A stretch of DNA of 64,000 nucleotides, taken from positions 1-64,000 of the forward strand of contig JAURVZ010000018.1 of NCBI GenBank assembly GCA_030655215.1, in the 5' to 3' direction. Position numbers and translations under genes: made by a program. Source of the stretch: Pseudolabrys sp. (GTDB taxonomy: Bacteria > Pseudomonadota > Alphaproteobacteria > Rhizobiales > Xanthobacteraceae). The notes beneath the pieces are model-generated. The model was not told where the DNA came from. It saw nothing but the letters and a program-made list of their open reading frames with translations, and did not search any database. Below, one piece after another: positions 8,404 to 18,248 of the stretch. The stretch's first letter is position 1, and each line of letters starts with the position of its first letter.

Positions 8404-9159
8404 ATGGACGTGAAGCCAATCCCCGCCATTTCTGTCGATAATCTGGTCAAGCGCTACAAGAGCGCGACCGCGGTCGACGGTATCTCGTTCCAGTTGCCGG
8501 CCGGCACGGTGACCGGTTTGCTCGGCGGCAACGGCGCGGGCAAGACCACGACCATCGCCATGATCATGGGGCTGGTGACGCCGAGTTCCGGAACCGTTGC
8601 GGTGCTCGGCGCGCAAATGCCGAAGCAGCGCTACCACGTGCTTCACCGCATGAATTTTGAAAGCCCCTATGTCGATATGCCGATGCGGCTGACCGTGCGG
8701 CAAAACCTGTCGGTGTTCGCGCAGCTGTACGGCGTCGAGGACATCAAGGGCCGCATTGCGTCGTTGGCCGAGGCGCTCGAGCTGAAGGACTTCCTCGATC
8801 GGGCTTCCGGCAAACTATCGGCTGGGCAGAAGACGCGCGTGTCGCTGGCCAAGTCCTTGCTGAACAGGCCGGATGTGCTGCTGCTCGATGAGCCGACCGC
8901 CTCGCTCGATCCCGATACGGCGGACTGGGTGCGCACGCATCTCGAGCGCTATCGCGCCGAGACCGGTGCAACCATTCTGCTGGCCTCGCACAACATGAAC
9001 GAAGTCGAGCGGATGTGTGAACGCGTCATCATCATGAAGAAGGGCCGCGTTGAGGATGATGACACGCCGGCCGGTTTGCTGGCGCGCTACAGCCGCGAAA
9101 CGCTGGAGGACGTGTTCCTCGACGTCGCCCGTGGCCGCGATCGCGAGGTGACGGCGTGA
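8404..9159 (+). CDS. ABC transporter ATP-binding protein (ABC-2 exporter type)
   Basis: A 251-aa ABC ATPase that would energise export with the adjacent permease. It has Walker A GGNGAGKTT (residues ~41-49), a signature LSAGQ (instead of LSGGQ), Walker B LLLDEPTASLD and the switch His in ASHNMNE. Sequence style matches DrrA/CcmA-like exporters of lipids, polysaccharides or drugs; the substrate cannot be read from the sequence. Its stop overlaps the permease start by 4 nt, indicating translational coupling. Confidence 0.92.
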   Translation: MDVKPIPAISVDNLVKRYKSATAVDGISFQLPAGTVTGLLGGNGAGKTTTIAMIMGLVTPSSGTVAVLGAQMPKQRYHVLHRMNFESPYVDMPMRLTVRQNLSVFAQLYGVEDIKGRIASLAEALELKDFLDRASGKLSAGQKTRVSLAKSLLNRPDVLLLDEPTASLDPDTADWVRTHLERYRAETGATILLASHNMNEVERMCERVIIMKKGRVEDDDTPAGLLARYSRETLEDVFLDVARGRDREVTA

Positions 9160-9959
9160 CGTTCGAATTCTCCTTCAACCGCACGGCGGCCATGGTGCGG
9201 CGCTATTGGTATTTGCTGATGTCGTCGTGGCCCCGACTGCTCGACTTGATCTACTGGCCGACCGTGCAGATGCTGATGTGGGGCTTTCTGCAGATGTATG
9301 TCTCGCAGAACTCCGGCTATTTCGCCAACGCCGCCGGCGTGTTCATCGGCGCCGTGTTGCTATGGGACATTCTGTTTCGCGGCCAGCTCGGTTTCTCGAT
9401 GTCATTCCTTGAGGAAATGTGGGCGCGCAATCTCGGCAACCTGATGATGTCGCCGCTGCGGCCGGCGGAATTCATCGTGGCGATGATGATCATGAGTATC
9501 ATCCGGCTGTCGATCGGCATGATCCCGGTGACCTTCCTCGCCATTGCCTTCTTCGGCTTCAATGTCTGGTCGATGGGCCTGGCGCTGGTCGCCTTTTTCA
9601 TCAACTTGATCCTGACCAGCTGGTCGATCGGCATTTTCGTCGCCGGCCTGCTACTGCGGAACGGCTTGGGCGCCGAGAGCATGGCCTGGACCATCATGTT
9701 CCTGTTCCTGCCGCTGACCTGCGTCTATTACCCGGTCGCGGTGCTGCCCGGCTGGCTGCAATATGTCGCCTGGAGCCTGCCGCCGACCTACGTTTTCGAG
9801 GGCATGCGGGCGCTGCTGATCGACCACGTTTTCCGCGCCGACCTAATGCTGCAGGCCTTCGCATTCAACATCGTGCTTTTCGGCGCTGCGGTATTCGCTT
9901 TTCTGCGGCTGCTGAAGAGCGCCCGGGAGCAGGGTTCGCTGCTGCAGGGCGCGGACTAG
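9156..9959 (+). CDS. ABC-2 type transporter permease
   Basis: A 267-aa inner-membrane protein with about six hydrophobic helices and the ABC-2 permease pattern. The characteristic cytosolic segment EEMWARNLGNLMMSPLRP between the second and third helices is the coupling region seen in DrrB/NodJ-type permeases, and the periplasmic loop near the end contains PVAVLPGWLQYVAWSLPPTY. It works with the overlapping ATPase gene; the exported substrate is unknown. Confidence 0.92.
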   Translation: MTFEFSFNRTAAMVRRYWYLLMSSWPRLLDLIYWPTVQMLMWGFLQMYVSQNSGYFANAAGVFIGAVLLWDILFRGQLGFSMSFLEEMWARNLGNLMMSPLRPAEFIVAMMIMSIIRLSIGMIPVTFLAIAFFGFNVWSMGLALVAFFINLILTSWSIGIFVAGLLLRNGLGAESMAWTIMFLFLPLTCVYYPVAVLPGWLQYVAWSLPPTYVFEGMRALLIDHVFRADLMLQAFAFNIVLFGAAVFAFLRLLKSAREQGSLLQGAD

Positions 9960-9977
9960 CCCTTCAAGCCGCTGTTA

Positions 9978-10000
9978 TTACACGATTTTTCTGAGTGTAA
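9978..10000. promoter_or_regulatory. TTACAC-N11-GTGTAA dyad upstream of the PHB depolymerase
   Basis: Inverted repeat TTACAC (9978-9983) and GTGTAA (9995-10000) separated by 11 nt lies 36 bp before the depolymerase ATG, in the only AT-rich stretch of this gap. It may be an operator for a dimeric regulator; no regulator is assigned. Confidence 0.28.
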
Positions 10001-10035
10001 GACGATTCACACGACTCAGGCGTTAAGTTGACGGT

Positions 10036-11415
10036 ATGGACAAAAAACGACAGTCTGCCGCACCGCAGCAAGAGCCGGAAATCAAGCCGATGGCGATTGG
10101 AGAATTCGACGGAGCGGCGACGCTTTCCGGCGACCACAGCGCGTTCATGACGACGCCGATGTACTGGCTTTACGAGATGGGCCACGCCGCGCTCGATCCG
10201 TCGCGCATTTTCGCCGACGCGACCAAGCTGTTCTTTAAAAACCCGGCCAATCCGCTGTCACACACGCCCTATGGCAAATCTGTTGCCGCGGCGATGGAGC
10301 TGTTCGAGCGGTCGACGCGCGTTTACGGCAAGCCGGAATGGGGCATCACCGATACGCTGGTCGGCGGCGAGCGCGTGCCCGTCACCATCAAGACCGTGTG
10401 GGAGCGGCCGTTCTGCCGCCTGCTGCATTTCGAGCGCGCCTTCAAGAATGCGCCGCGCCGGCCGCAGCCGAAGATCTTGCTCGTGGCGCCGATGTCCGGC
10501 CACTACGCGACACTGCTGCGTGGCACGGTCGAAGCCTTCCTGCCGAACCATGAGGTCTACATAACCGACTGGACCAATGCGAGCGCGGTGCCGGTTGCGG
10601 CGGGCCGTTTCGATCTCGACGACTATATCGATTACGTCATCTCCATCCTGCACATGTTGCAAGGCGATGCGCATGTCGTCGCCGTGTGCCAGCCGTCGGT
10701 GCCAGTGCTGGCCGCTGTCGCACTGATGGAAGCCGACAACGATCCGAATGTGCCGCATACCATGACCTTGATGGGCGGGCCGATCGATACGCGCGTCAAT
10801 TCAACGTCGGTGAATACGCTGGCCATGACCAAAGGCATCGACTGGTTTCGCCAGCATGTCATCACCAAGGTGCCGTTCCCGCATCCGGGCGTGATGCGCG
10901 ATGTCTATCCGGGCTTTTTGCAGTTGACCGGCTTCATGAGCATGAACCTCGATCGCCATATGGAGGCGCATCGCGAGCTGTTCCGCAATCTGGTCAAGGG
11001 CGACGGCGACTCGGCGACCAAGCATCGCGACTTCTACGACGAGTACATGGCGGTGATGGACCTGTCGGCCGAGTTCTATTTGCAGACGGTCGACACCGTG
11101 TTCATCAAGCACTCGCTGCCGAAGGGTGAGATGATGCATCGCGGCCGTTTGATCGATCCCAGCAAGATCCGCCGCGTTGCCTTGATGACGGTGGAAGGCG
11201 AGCACGACGATATTTCCGGCCTCGGCCAGACCGAAGCGACGCACAGACTGTGCCCGAACATTCCGGCGGAAGACAAAGTGCATTACGTGCAAAGCGGCGT
11301 CGGCCATTACGGCGTGTTCAACGGCTCGCGCTTCCGCTCGGAAATTCAGCCGCGCATCGCTGACTTTGCGCTGTCGCATAATGGCGGCCATGGCGGCGGC
11401 AAGAAGCGGAAGTAA
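10036..11415 (+). CDS. phaZ: intracellular polyhydroxyalkanoate depolymerase
   Basis: A 459-aa intracellular PHB depolymerase that mobilises stored poly-3-hydroxybutyrate. It lacks a signal peptide, as expected. The catalytic cysteine, which replaces the usual lipase-box serine in this family, is at residue 218 in VCQPSVP; the family also keeps MYWLYEMGHAALDP near the start, DWTNA, and the C-terminal VQSGVGHYGVFNGSRFR with the catalytic His. The first ~35 residues (KKRQSAAPQQEPEIKP) are an extra hydrophilic extension compared with the ~420-aa members. It forms a two-gene unit with the metalloprotease gene 3 bp downstream. Confidence 0.94.
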   Translation: MDKKRQSAAPQQEPEIKPMAIGEFDGAATLSGDHSAFMTTPMYWLYEMGHAALDPSRIFADATKLFFKNPANPLSHTPYGKSVAAAMELFERSTRVYGKPEWGITDTLVGGERVPVTIKTVWERPFCRLLHFERAFKNAPRRPQPKILLVAPMSGHYATLLRGTVEAFLPNHEVYITDWTNASAVPVAAGRFDLDDYIDYVISILHMLQGDAHVVAVCQPSVPVLAAVALMEADNDPNVPHTMTLMGGPIDTRVNSTSVNTLAMTKGIDWFRQHVITKVPFPHPGVMRDVYPGFLQLTGFMSMNLDRHMEAHRELFRNLVKGDGDSATKHRDFYDEYMAVMDLSAEFYLQTVDTVFIKHSLPKGEMMHRGRLIDPSKIRRVALMTVEGEHDDISGLGQTEATHRLCPNIPAEDKVHYVQSGVGHYGVFNGSRFRSEIQPRIADFALSHNGGHGGGKKRK

Positions 11416-11418
11416 GCG

Positions 11419-12177
11419 ATGACACTGGCGCTGCGCGCACTGTTTTCCCGCCGCACCAGTGAGCCGTCTGTCATTACCGTTGCTTTCGACGGCGAGGTCT
11501 ATCTCGTCCAGCTGCGCCGCAATCGTCTGGCGCGGCGCTACACGTTGCGAATTCATTCGGCGCGCCGCGAAGTCGTGCTCACCATGCCGCCGCGCGGCAG
11601 TCTGAAGCAGGCGCGCGAATTTGCCGAGAAGCACGGCGCCTGGATGGCGGCGCGCTTGCAGCGCCTGCCGGAGCCATTGCCTTTCACTGACGGCAAGATG
11701 TTGCCGCTGCGCGGCGTCGATCATCGTATCGTTCATCGCCCCAATGCGCGCGGCACGGTGTGGACCGAAGTGGGCGAGGACGGCGCGCCGGTCCTTTGCG
11801 TTGCCGGCGCCGCGCCGCATGTCGCGCGCCGTATCCGCGATTACCTCAAGCGCGAAGCCAAGCGCGATCTTGAAGCGGCGAGCAAGGCTGCGGCGCTCAA
11901 GCTCGGCGTTACCGTCAAGCGTGTCTCGATCCGCGATCAGACCAGCCGCTGGGGTTCGTGTTCGACGACGGGCGTGCTGTCTTATTCATGGCGGCTGATC
12001 CTGACACCGCCCTTCGTGCTGGATTACCTCGCCGCGCATGAAGCGGCGCATCTGGTCGAGATGAACCACTCGCGCGCCTTCTGGCGGCAGGTCGAGCGCA
12101 TCTGCCCGGATTTCAAGCGGGCCAAGGCCTGGCTCGATGCCCATGGCGCAGACCTGCACCGCTACGGCGCGGAGTAG
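11419..12177 (+). CDS. YgjP-like (SprT/M48-type) zinc metallopeptidase, DUF45
   Basis: A 252-aa protein of the YgjP/DUF45 family, a predicted zinc-dependent metallohydrolase. The zinc-binding motif HEAAH is at residues 207-211 with a third His at 217 (MNHSRAFW); the preceding SRWGSCSTTGVLSYSWRL is a hallmark of the family. No signal peptide is seen, so it is probably cytoplasmic. The physiological substrate is unknown. It begins 3 bp after the PHB depolymerase stop and is likely cotranscribed with it. Confidence 0.9.
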   Translation: MTLALRALFSRRTSEPSVITVAFDGEVYLVQLRRNRLARRYTLRIHSARREVVLTMPPRGSLKQAREFAEKHGAWMAARLQRLPEPLPFTDGKMLPLRGVDHRIVHRPNARGTVWTEVGEDGAPVLCVAGAAPHVARRIRDYLKREAKRDLEAASKAAALKLGVTVKRVSIRDQTSRWGSCSTTGVLSYSWRLILTPPFVLDYLAAHEAAHLVEMNHSRAFWRQVERICPDFKRAKAWLDAHGADLHRYGAE

Positions 12178-12206
12178 CGCCGCGGACGATCCTGAGTTAC
12201 TCAGCC

Positions 12207-12286
12207 GTCATGGCCGGGCTTGTCCCGGCCATCCACGACTTCATTAACAGCAAGACGTGGATGCCCGGGACAAGCCCGGGCATGAC
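12207..12286. repeat. intergenic inverted repeat, family A (copy 1)
   Basis: Two ~31-nt blocks (12207-12237 and 12256-12286) in opposite orientation, each itself a hairpin (ATGGCCGGG/CCCGGCCAT and ATGCCCGGG/CCCGGGCAT). The blocks differ by paired changes that keep each stem intact. Related copies occur at 30968-31050 and, as a single hairpin, 23191-23219. Confidence 0.85.
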
Positions 12287-12309
12287 GAAATATAGAGACG
12301 GAATTCGAC

Positions 12310-13512
12310 ATGTTACGTCCCGGCACTTTCGCGCTGACCGCAACGCTGGCGGCGTTGACGGCGGTCGGGCCGCTATCGACCGACATGTATCTGGCGTCGC
12401 TGCCCGACATCGGCCGCGGTCTCAGCGCGCCGATCGCGCAAGTGCAACTCACGCTCTCGGCCTATCTGATCGGCTTTGCTGTCGGTCAGATCATTTATGG
12501 CCCGATCTCGGATCGTCACGGCCGCAAGCCGGTGCTGCTCGCCGCGCTCGGACTGTTCGCGGCGGCGAGCCTGCTCTGTGCATTGTCGACATCGATCGAA
12601 ATGCTGATCGGCGCGCGGTTTTTGCAGGCGCTCGGTGGCTCCGGCTCGATCATGGTGGCGCGGGCCATTGTGCGCGATCTTTATTCCGGCGCGCGGGCTG
12701 GCCGCGAATTGTCGGTGATGGGTTCGGTTATGGCGCTGGCGCCGGTGATCGCGCCGCTCGCCGGTGGCGTGCTGCAAACCGCTTTCGGCTGGCGCTCATC
12801 CTTTGTCGCCTTGATGCTTGTCGGCGCCGCCGGCATTGCGACGATCTGGCTGATCCTGCCTGAGACATTGAAGCAGCGCGCCGTCGAGCCGGTGTCGCCG
12901 GCCTCGATGTTGCGCTCCTATGCCATCGTTGCGCGCAACCCGGCCTATCTGTCGTATATGGCGCTGGCCACCGCTTGCTACGCCGGCCTGTTCGCCTGGA
13001 TTTCCGGCGCGTCCTTCGTGCTGCAGAATCTTTATGGCCTGACGCCGATGAATTTCGGCATTGCCTTCGCGCTCAGCACGGTCGGTTATCTCATCGGCAC
13101 GATGTTGGCGGCGCGGCTGGTGACACGGCTCGGTCTCGACCGCACCATTGGCTTCGGCTGTTGCGCACTTGCGGCGGGCGGTCTCGGACTGATCGGCGCG
13201 GTGGCCTTCGGCTTCACCACGGCGGCGTCGCTGGTCGTTCCTGTCGCGGTTTATCTCGCCGGCCTCGGCATGGTGCTGCCGCAGTCAATGGCCGGCGCGA
13301 TGACGCCGTTTCCGGAACGCGCCGGCGCGGCGTCGGCTTTGTTCGGTTTCGTTCAGCAGAGCATCGCCGCGATCTGCGGCGCGACGGTTGGTTTGTTTCT
13401 CGGCCATGATGCCTGGCCGGTCGCGCTTGCCGTTGCCATCATGGGCGTTGCGACCGGCGTGTTGTGGCTGCTGACGCGCGATGTTCGGGCGAGGGCCAGC
13501 GCGCATATTTAG
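12310..13512 (+). CDS. MFS multidrug transporter, Bcr/CflA family
   Basis: A 400-aa inner-membrane protein with twelve predicted transmembrane helices, belonging to the Bcr/CflA drug:proton antiporter group. Diagnostic features are the helix-1 motif GPLSTDMYLASLPDI, motif A YGPISDRHGRKPVLL between helices 2 and 3, and motif C-like sequence SVMGSVMALAPVIAPLAGG in helix 5. It is an exporter of small toxic compounds by family; the substrate cannot be predicted. No regulator gene is adjacent, and it lies between two intergenic repeats. Confidence 0.93.
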   Translation: MLRPGTFALTATLAALTAVGPLSTDMYLASLPDIGRGLSAPIAQVQLTLSAYLIGFAVGQIIYGPISDRHGRKPVLLAALGLFAAASLLCALSTSIEMLIGARFLQALGGSGSIMVARAIVRDLYSGARAGRELSVMGSVMALAPVIAPLAGGVLQTAFGWRSSFVALMLVGAAGIATIWLILPETLKQRAVEPVSPASMLRSYAIVARNPAYLSYMALATACYAGLFAWISGASFVLQNLYGLTPMNFGIAFALSTVGYLIGTMLAARLVTRLGLDRTIGFGCCALAAGGLGLIGAVAFGFTTAASLVVPVAVYLAGLGMVLPQSMAGAMTPFPERAGAASALFGFVQQSIAAICGATVGLFLGHDAWPVALAVAIMGVATGVLWLLTRDVRARASAHI

Positions 13513-13540
13513 TTGCCTTCGACCAACATGAGGCAGCCTC

Positions 13541-13673
13541 TTTCTTCTCCCTCCCCCCTTGCGGGGGAGGGTTGGGGAGGGGGGTGTGACGTGTTCAGTG
13601 CTCGCTATTACCCCCCTCCCGCCGCGCTTCGCGCGTCGACCTCCCCCGCAAGGGGGGAGGTGAAGGAAGAAAG
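13541..13673. repeat. intergenic inverted repeat, family B (copy 2)
   Basis: A ~130-bp palindromic element with outer arms TTTCTTC/GAAGAAA and inner CCTCCCCCCTTGCGGGGGAGG-type hairpins (13549-13571 and 13640-13660). It fills the gap between the convergent Bcr/CflA and PBP1A genes and has no ORF; it may act as a bidirectional 3'-end structure. Confidence 0.8.
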
Positions 13674-13694
13674 ATGAGCGAAGCGATCAGCTAT

Positions 13695-15818
13695 TTAATT
13701 TCTGCTGCGGCCGAACAGATTATTCAGGAGCCAGCCATCGAGCCCCGCCGCTTGCTGTTGCGGTGCCGGCCGCTGCGCGCCGATGCCACCGGGCGGTCGC
13801 GGCGCTTGCGATGAGTATTGCGGCTGCGGCTGTTGTGGCTGCTGCTGTTGTTCGCCGCCGAACAGTCCGCCGAACACGCCCGTGCTCGGTGCGGTCGGCA
13901 ACGCGGCCATCGGCACACCTTGATGGCTGTCGCGCATGAAGTGGCTCCACACTTCAACCGGCAAACTGCCGCCGGTGACCTTCTTCATCGGCGAATTGTC
14001 GTCATTGCCGAGCCAGACGCCGGTGACGAGATTGGCGGTGTAGCCGATGAACCAGGCGTCGCGGAAATCCTGCGACGTGCCGGTCTTGCCGGCCGCTTGC
14101 CAGCCGGGCAGGCCGGCCTTCTGCGCGGTGCCGGAGATCAAGGTCTCCTGCATCATCGTGTTCATCATGCCGATGTAGCGCGCCTCGACGACGCGGCCGA
14201 GCGGCTTCGGGTTGCGCGCATAGATCTTCTTGCCGCTGGCGGTGGTGACACGCTGAATGACATGCGGCATCACCGCATAACCGCCATTGGCGAATGTTGC
14301 GAAAGCGCCGACCAGTTCGAGCGGCGAGACTTCCGACGTGCCGAGCGCGATCGAGGCGTTGGGCTCGAGCTTCGAGGCGATGCCGAGGCGATGCGCCGTG
14401 CGGATCACCGCCATCGGCGTGACTTCCTGCGTCAGCCGCACCGACACGGTGTTGAGCGATTGTGCCAGCGCGCGCTGCAATGTCACCGGGCCGAAATATT
14501 CATGCGTGTAGTTTTCCGGCGACCAGCCCTTGATCTTGATCGGCCCGTCAGTGCGCACCGTGTCCGGCGTCAGGCCATGCTCAAGCGCGGTGAGGAAGAC
14601 GAAAGGCTTGAATGCCGAGCCGGGCTGGCGCTTGGCGGCGACGGCGCGGTTGAACTGGCTCTCGGCATAATCGCGACCGCCGACCATGGCGCGCACGGCA
14701 CCTTCCGGTGTCATCGCGATCAGCGCGCCTTGCTCGACGCCGGCCTTGAGGCCCTTGGCGGTCAGCTCATCGGCCAGCGAAAGCTCGGCGCTCGCCTGCA
14801 GCTTGGCATCAATCGTGGTGTAGACAATGACGTCTTCCTCGATATGGCCGAGCGTGTCGTTGAGCGCATCCATCACCCAGTCGGCGACATAGTTGACCGC
14901 GCCATTGCTCGACTGCGCCATGATGCGCGGCGGCTTGGCGATGGCGATCTTTTCGTTGGCGGTGGTGATGAAGCCGAGTTCGGCCATCGAGGCGAGCACG
15001 ATGCGCGCTCGCTTCTCGGCGGCGTTGAAGTTACGGGTCGGCGCCAGCCGCGATGGCGACTTGACCAGACCGGCCAGCATCGCCGCTTCCGACACAGTGA
15101 TCTGCCGCGCCGACTTGCCGAAGTAACGCAGCGACGCCTGCTCAATGCCATAGGCGCCGGCGCCGAAATAAACCCGGTTGAGGTAGAGCTCGAGAATTTG
15201 CGTCTTGGAGAACTTGCGCTCCAGCCACACCGCCAGCATGGCTTCCTGCAGCTTGCGCTTCATCGTGCGCTCTTGCGTCAGAAACAGATTCTTGGCGAGC
15301 TGCTGGCTCAGCGTCGAGCCGCCTTGTGCGACACCGCGATGCATCACATTGGCATAGGCGGCGCGGGCAATGCCGAGCGGGTCGACGCCGTAATGATCGT
15401 AGAAGCGCCGGTCTTCGATGGCGATGAAGGCCTTCGGCACGTAAGGCGGCAGCTCTTTCAAGGCCAGCACTTCACCAGCCATGTCGCCGCGCCGGGCGAA
15501 TGCTTTGCCCTCGACGTCAACGATCTGGATCGTCGGCGGCCGCTTGGGGATTTCCAGCGACTGAATCGGCGGCAGGTGGGCGCCGACATAGGCAACGCCG
15601 GCGACACCGGCAATGACCAGCCACAAGCAGGCGACCAGCGACCAATAGGTCAGGCGGCCAATGCGCGAGCGGCGGGGGGCGCGCTTCTTGCTCTTCTTTG
15701 ATTTCGGTTTGCGCGGCGAAGGCTTCGGCGCGCTGCGCTCGGACGGCGAGACTCTCACCTCTGGCGATGCGTCGAACACCGGCTCTCGCCGGCCGCCCGA
15801 ATGTGGTCCCTTCGCCAT
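13695..15818 (-). CDS. penicillin-binding protein 1A (bifunctional PG synthase)
   Basis: A 707-aa class A penicillin-binding protein that polymerises and cross-links peptidoglycan. A very basic cytoplasmic N terminus (PSPRKPKSKKSKKRAPRR) precedes one transmembrane anchor (about residues 50-72). The GT51 glycosyltransferase domain (about 100-290) has EDRRFYDHYGVD and QGGSTLSQQLAKNLFL; the transpeptidase domain (about 370-640) has the catalytic Ser in SAFKPF (about residue 400), SLN, and KTGTS (about 583). The C terminus is a Gln/Pro-rich, low-complexity tail. Start chosen at 15818 (MAKGPH) because upstream in-frame residues look noncoding. Confidence 0.95.
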   Translation of the reverse strand: MAKGPHSGGRREPVFDASPEVRVSPSERSAPKPSPRKPKSKKSKKRAPRRSRIGRLTYWSLVACLWLVIAGVAGVAYVGAHLPPIQSLEIPKRPPTIQIVDVEGKAFARRGDMAGEVLALKELPPYVPKAFIAIEDRRFYDHYGVDPLGIARAAYANVMHRGVAQGGSTLSQQLAKNLFLTQERTMKRKLQEAMLAVWLERKFSKTQILELYLNRVYFGAGAYGIEQASLRYFGKSARQITVSEAAMLAGLVKSPSRLAPTRNFNAAEKRARIVLASMAELGFITTANEKIAIAKPPRIMAQSSNGAVNYVADWVMDALNDTLGHIEEDVIVYTTIDAKLQASAELSLADELTAKGLKAGVEQGALIAMTPEGAVRAMVGGRDYAESQFNRAVAAKRQPGSAFKPFVFLTALEHGLTPDTVRTDGPIKIKGWSPENYTHEYFGPVTLQRALAQSLNTVSVRLTQEVTPMAVIRTAHRLGIASKLEPNASIALGTSEVSPLELVGAFATFANGGYAVMPHVIQRVTTASGKKIYARNPKPLGRVVEARYIGMMNTMMQETLISGTAQKAGLPGWQAAGKTGTSQDFRDAWFIGYTANLVTGVWLGNDDNSPMKKVTGGSLPVEVWSHFMRDSHQGVPMAALPTAPSTGVFGGLFGGEQQQQPQQPQPQYSSQAPRPPGGIGAQRPAPQQQAAGLDGWLLNNLFGRSRN

Positions 15819-15972
15819 GACGCGACCCATACACGCCCGCAGCCACACAGGCCGCAGGTCCCCGCGGGCACGCTACGGGCGCCGATTTAAGGGGCGGTTA
15901 AGGGGGAACTGCTGTGCGAATCCAAGCATTTAGGGTACTGAGGGTGGGACTTCGGAGCTGGGTGCGATCGCT

Positions 15973-17760
15973 ATGAACATGTTTCGCCTGTATGGCCGGG
16001 TTCTGGTCCTGCTCGGCTCGGAGAGCCGGCTGGCCTGGTCATTGGCGCTGGCGAACGTCTTGCTGGCCTCCGCCCAGTTCGCCGAGCCGGTCCTGCTCGG
16101 CCGCATCATCGATACTTTGACCGCCGCGCAGGGCAAGGGCACGCCGCCGTCCTGGAGCGAACTGGGCGGCCTGTTGGCGGCCTGGGCCGCTTTCGGCGTG
16201 TTCACCATTATTTGCGGCACGGTAATCGCGCTCTATGCCGACCGGCTCTCACATCGCCGCCGGCACGTCGTGCTGACCGACTATTTCGAGCACGTGCTGC
16301 AATTGCCGCTGACCTATCACGGCAACACGCATTCCGGCCGCCTGATGAAGGTGATGCTGCAAGGCACCGATGCTCTGTGGGGCCTGTGGGTCGGCTTCTT
16401 TCGCGATCATCTGGCGTCGTTCATTTCGCTGCTGGTGCTGCTGCCGATCTCGCTGTTCATCAACTGGCGGCTGGCTTTGTTGCTGATTGTGCTGTGCGTC
16501 GTGTTTGCCGGGCTGACGGCATTGATCGTGCGCAAGACCGAGACGCTGCAGAGCTCGGTCGAGCGGCATTATTCGGATCTGGCGGAGCGCGCGTCCGATA
16601 CGCTTGGCAATATCGCGCTGGTACAAAGCTTCTCGCGGCTTGAATCGGAAGTGGTTGAGTTGCGGCAGATCGTCGAGCGTCTGCTGGCGGCGCAAATGCC
16701 GGTGCTGTCATGGTGGGCGCTGGCCAACATCCTGACGCGGACGTCGACGACACTGACGGTGCTGTCGATCATCATCGTCGGCACCATCCTGCACATCAAC
16801 GGCCAGGCGACCATTGGTGAAATGGTCACCTTCATGAATTTCGCCGGCCTGATCATTACGCGGCTGGAGCAATCGGTCAGTTTCATCAACAAGATCATGT
16901 CGGAAGCACCGCGTTTGCGGGAGTTCTTTCAGGTGTGGGACACCGTGCCGGCGATCCGCGATACGCCGGATGCGGTCGATCCCGGCCGGTTGCGTGGGCA
17001 GGTGGAATTCAAGGACGTGTCGTTCTCCTATGATGGCGAGCGCGCGGCGGCGGCCAATTTAAACTTCACCGCGTTGCCAGGCGAGACCATCGCCCTGGTC
17101 GGCGCGACGGGCGCCGGCAAGTCGACGGCGATTGCGCTGCTGCATCGCGCCTTCGATCCGCAATCGGGCGTGATTGAAATCGACGGCACCGATATCCGCC
17201 ACTTCAAGCTTGGCGGCCTGCGCCGCAATATCGGTGTCGTGTTTCAGGAAGCGCTGCTGTTCAACCGCTCGATCTCCGAGAATTTGCGCGTCGGCAAGGC
17301 CGATGCGACCGAGGAGGAAATGCGCGCGGCGGTCAAAGGCGCGCAGGCGCTGGATTTCATCGAGCGCAAGTTCGAAGGTTTCGAGGGACGCGTCGGCGAG
17401 CGGGGGCGTTCGCTGTCCGGCGGCGAGCGTCAGCGCCTGTCGATTGCGCGCGCGCTGTTGAAGGACCCGCCGATCCTCATTCTCGACGAAGCGACCAGCG
17501 CGCTCGATGCCGACACCGAGGCCAAGGTCATGCTGGCGCTCGACGAGGTGATGAAGAACCGCACCACGTTCGTTATTGCTCATCGCCTGTCGACGGTGCG
17601 CAAGGCCTCGCGCATCCTGGTGTTCGACGCCGGCCGGATTGTCGAAGCCGGTACCTTCGACGAGTTGGTCGCGGCCGGCGGGCGCTTCGCCAGCCTGGCG
17701 CGGACGCAGCTGATTACCGCGACGCCGGGCGAGCCGGGCGGCGCGGCGCCAAAGGAATAA
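15973..17760 (+). CDS. ndvA: cyclic beta-1,2-glucan ABC exporter (NdvA/ChvA)
   Basis: A 595-aa half-size ABC exporter with fused membrane and ATPase domains, functioning as a homodimer; family members export cyclic beta-1,2-glucan to the periplasm, needed for host interaction and osmoadaptation in rhizobia. About six transmembrane helices span residues 15-300; the ATPase follows with Walker [10 protein letters not shown], signature LSGGERQR, Walker [12 protein letters not shown] and the H-loop AHRLST. The early motif [20 protein letters not shown] is typical of NdvA. The matching glucan synthase (ndvB) is not in the window, so the symbol rests on sequence alone. Confidence 0.88.
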   Translation: MNMFRLYGRVLVLLGSESRLAWSLALANVLLASAQFAEPVLLGRIIDTLTAAQGKGTPPSWSELGGLLAAWAAFGVFTIICGTVIALYADRLSHRRRHVVLTDYFEHVLQLPLTYHGNTHSGRLMKVMLQGTDALWGLWVGFFRDHLASFISLLVLLPISLFINWRLALLLIVLCVVFAGLTALIVRKTETLQSSVERHYSDLAERASDTLGNIALVQSFSRLESEVVELRQIVERLLAAQMPVLSWWALANILTRTSTTLTVLSIIIVGTILHINGQATIGEMVTFMNFAGLIITRLEQSVSFINKIMSEAPRLREFFQVWDTVPAIRDTPDAVDPGRLRGQVEFKDVSFSYDGERAAAANLNFTALPGETIALVGATGAGKSTAIALLHRAFDPQSGVIEIDGTDIRHFKLGGLRRNIGVVFQEALLFNRSISENLRVGKADATEEEMRAAVKGAQALDFIERKFEGFEGRVGERGRSLSGGERQRLSIARALLKDPPILILDEATSALDADTEAKVMLALDEVMKNRTTFVIAHRLSTVRKASRILVFDAGRIVEAGTFDELVAAGGRFASLARTQLITATPGEPGGAAPKE

Positions 17761-17924
17761 TGGGAATGATGCCCTAATTCCGCCGGCTGCATCTAGCGGT
17801 AGCGGCCGGTAATCCCTATATGTCGGAAGTACCGACGGCGATTTCTTAATCCCGCTAGTAAATACTGCGTTTTTATTGATCTTTCCCGCCGTTTTTGCCC
17901 GATCTGACCAAAGGAGTTCTCACC

Positions 17925-18245
17925 ATGGCGAATGATACCCGCACGCCTGAAAGTGCCGAAGCGCGCATCAAGAAGAAGGCGCTGCAAGCGGTTGAAGGCC
18001 AGAAGGCTATGGTCGAATACGAGACCGGCTTGCGCCAGATGCGCGAGAAGACCGAGCGTCTGAAAGCCCTCAGACTGGCCCGCGACGAAGCCGAGGCCAA
18101 GGCCGCTGCTGACGCGCCGCCGGTCACCAAGAAGAAGGCCGTCAAGAAGAAGACCGCCAAAGCTGCCAAGGCTGAAGCTGAGGAGGCCGAAGAGGCCGCC
18201 GCTGAAGCGGCCGAGGAAGAAGCCTCAGCCGAGGCCGTCTCGTAA
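17925..18245 (+). CDS. small Lys/Ala/Glu-rich coiled-coil protein
   Basis: A 106-aa protein of unknown function. The first half (residues ~10-70) is a charged amphipathic helix, IKKKALQAVEGQKAMVEYE onwards, likely coiled coil; the second half consists of a KKKAVKKKTAK-type basic stretch followed by an AEAEEAEEAAAEAAEEE acidic stretch, an overall histone-H1/topoisomerase-tail-like composition. AAGGAG precedes the ATG at 17925 by 8 nt, a strong site, supporting it as a real gene. A role in nucleic-acid binding is possible because of the Lys/Ala tail but is only inference. Confidence 0.75.
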   Translation: MANDTRTPESAEARIKKKALQAVEGQKAMVEYETGLRQMREKTERLKALRLARDEAEAKAAADAPPVTKKKAVKKKTAKAAKAEAEEAEEAAAEAAEEEASAEAVS

Positions 18246-18248
18246 CGG

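Noticed and set aside
13818-15701. Long plus-strand ORF (627 aa) over the PBP1A gene
   Set aside because: It is an antisense frame of a gene with clear GT51 and transpeptidase motifs; its composition (Arg/Ala/His-rich, no domain) is typical of a shadow in GC-rich DNA.
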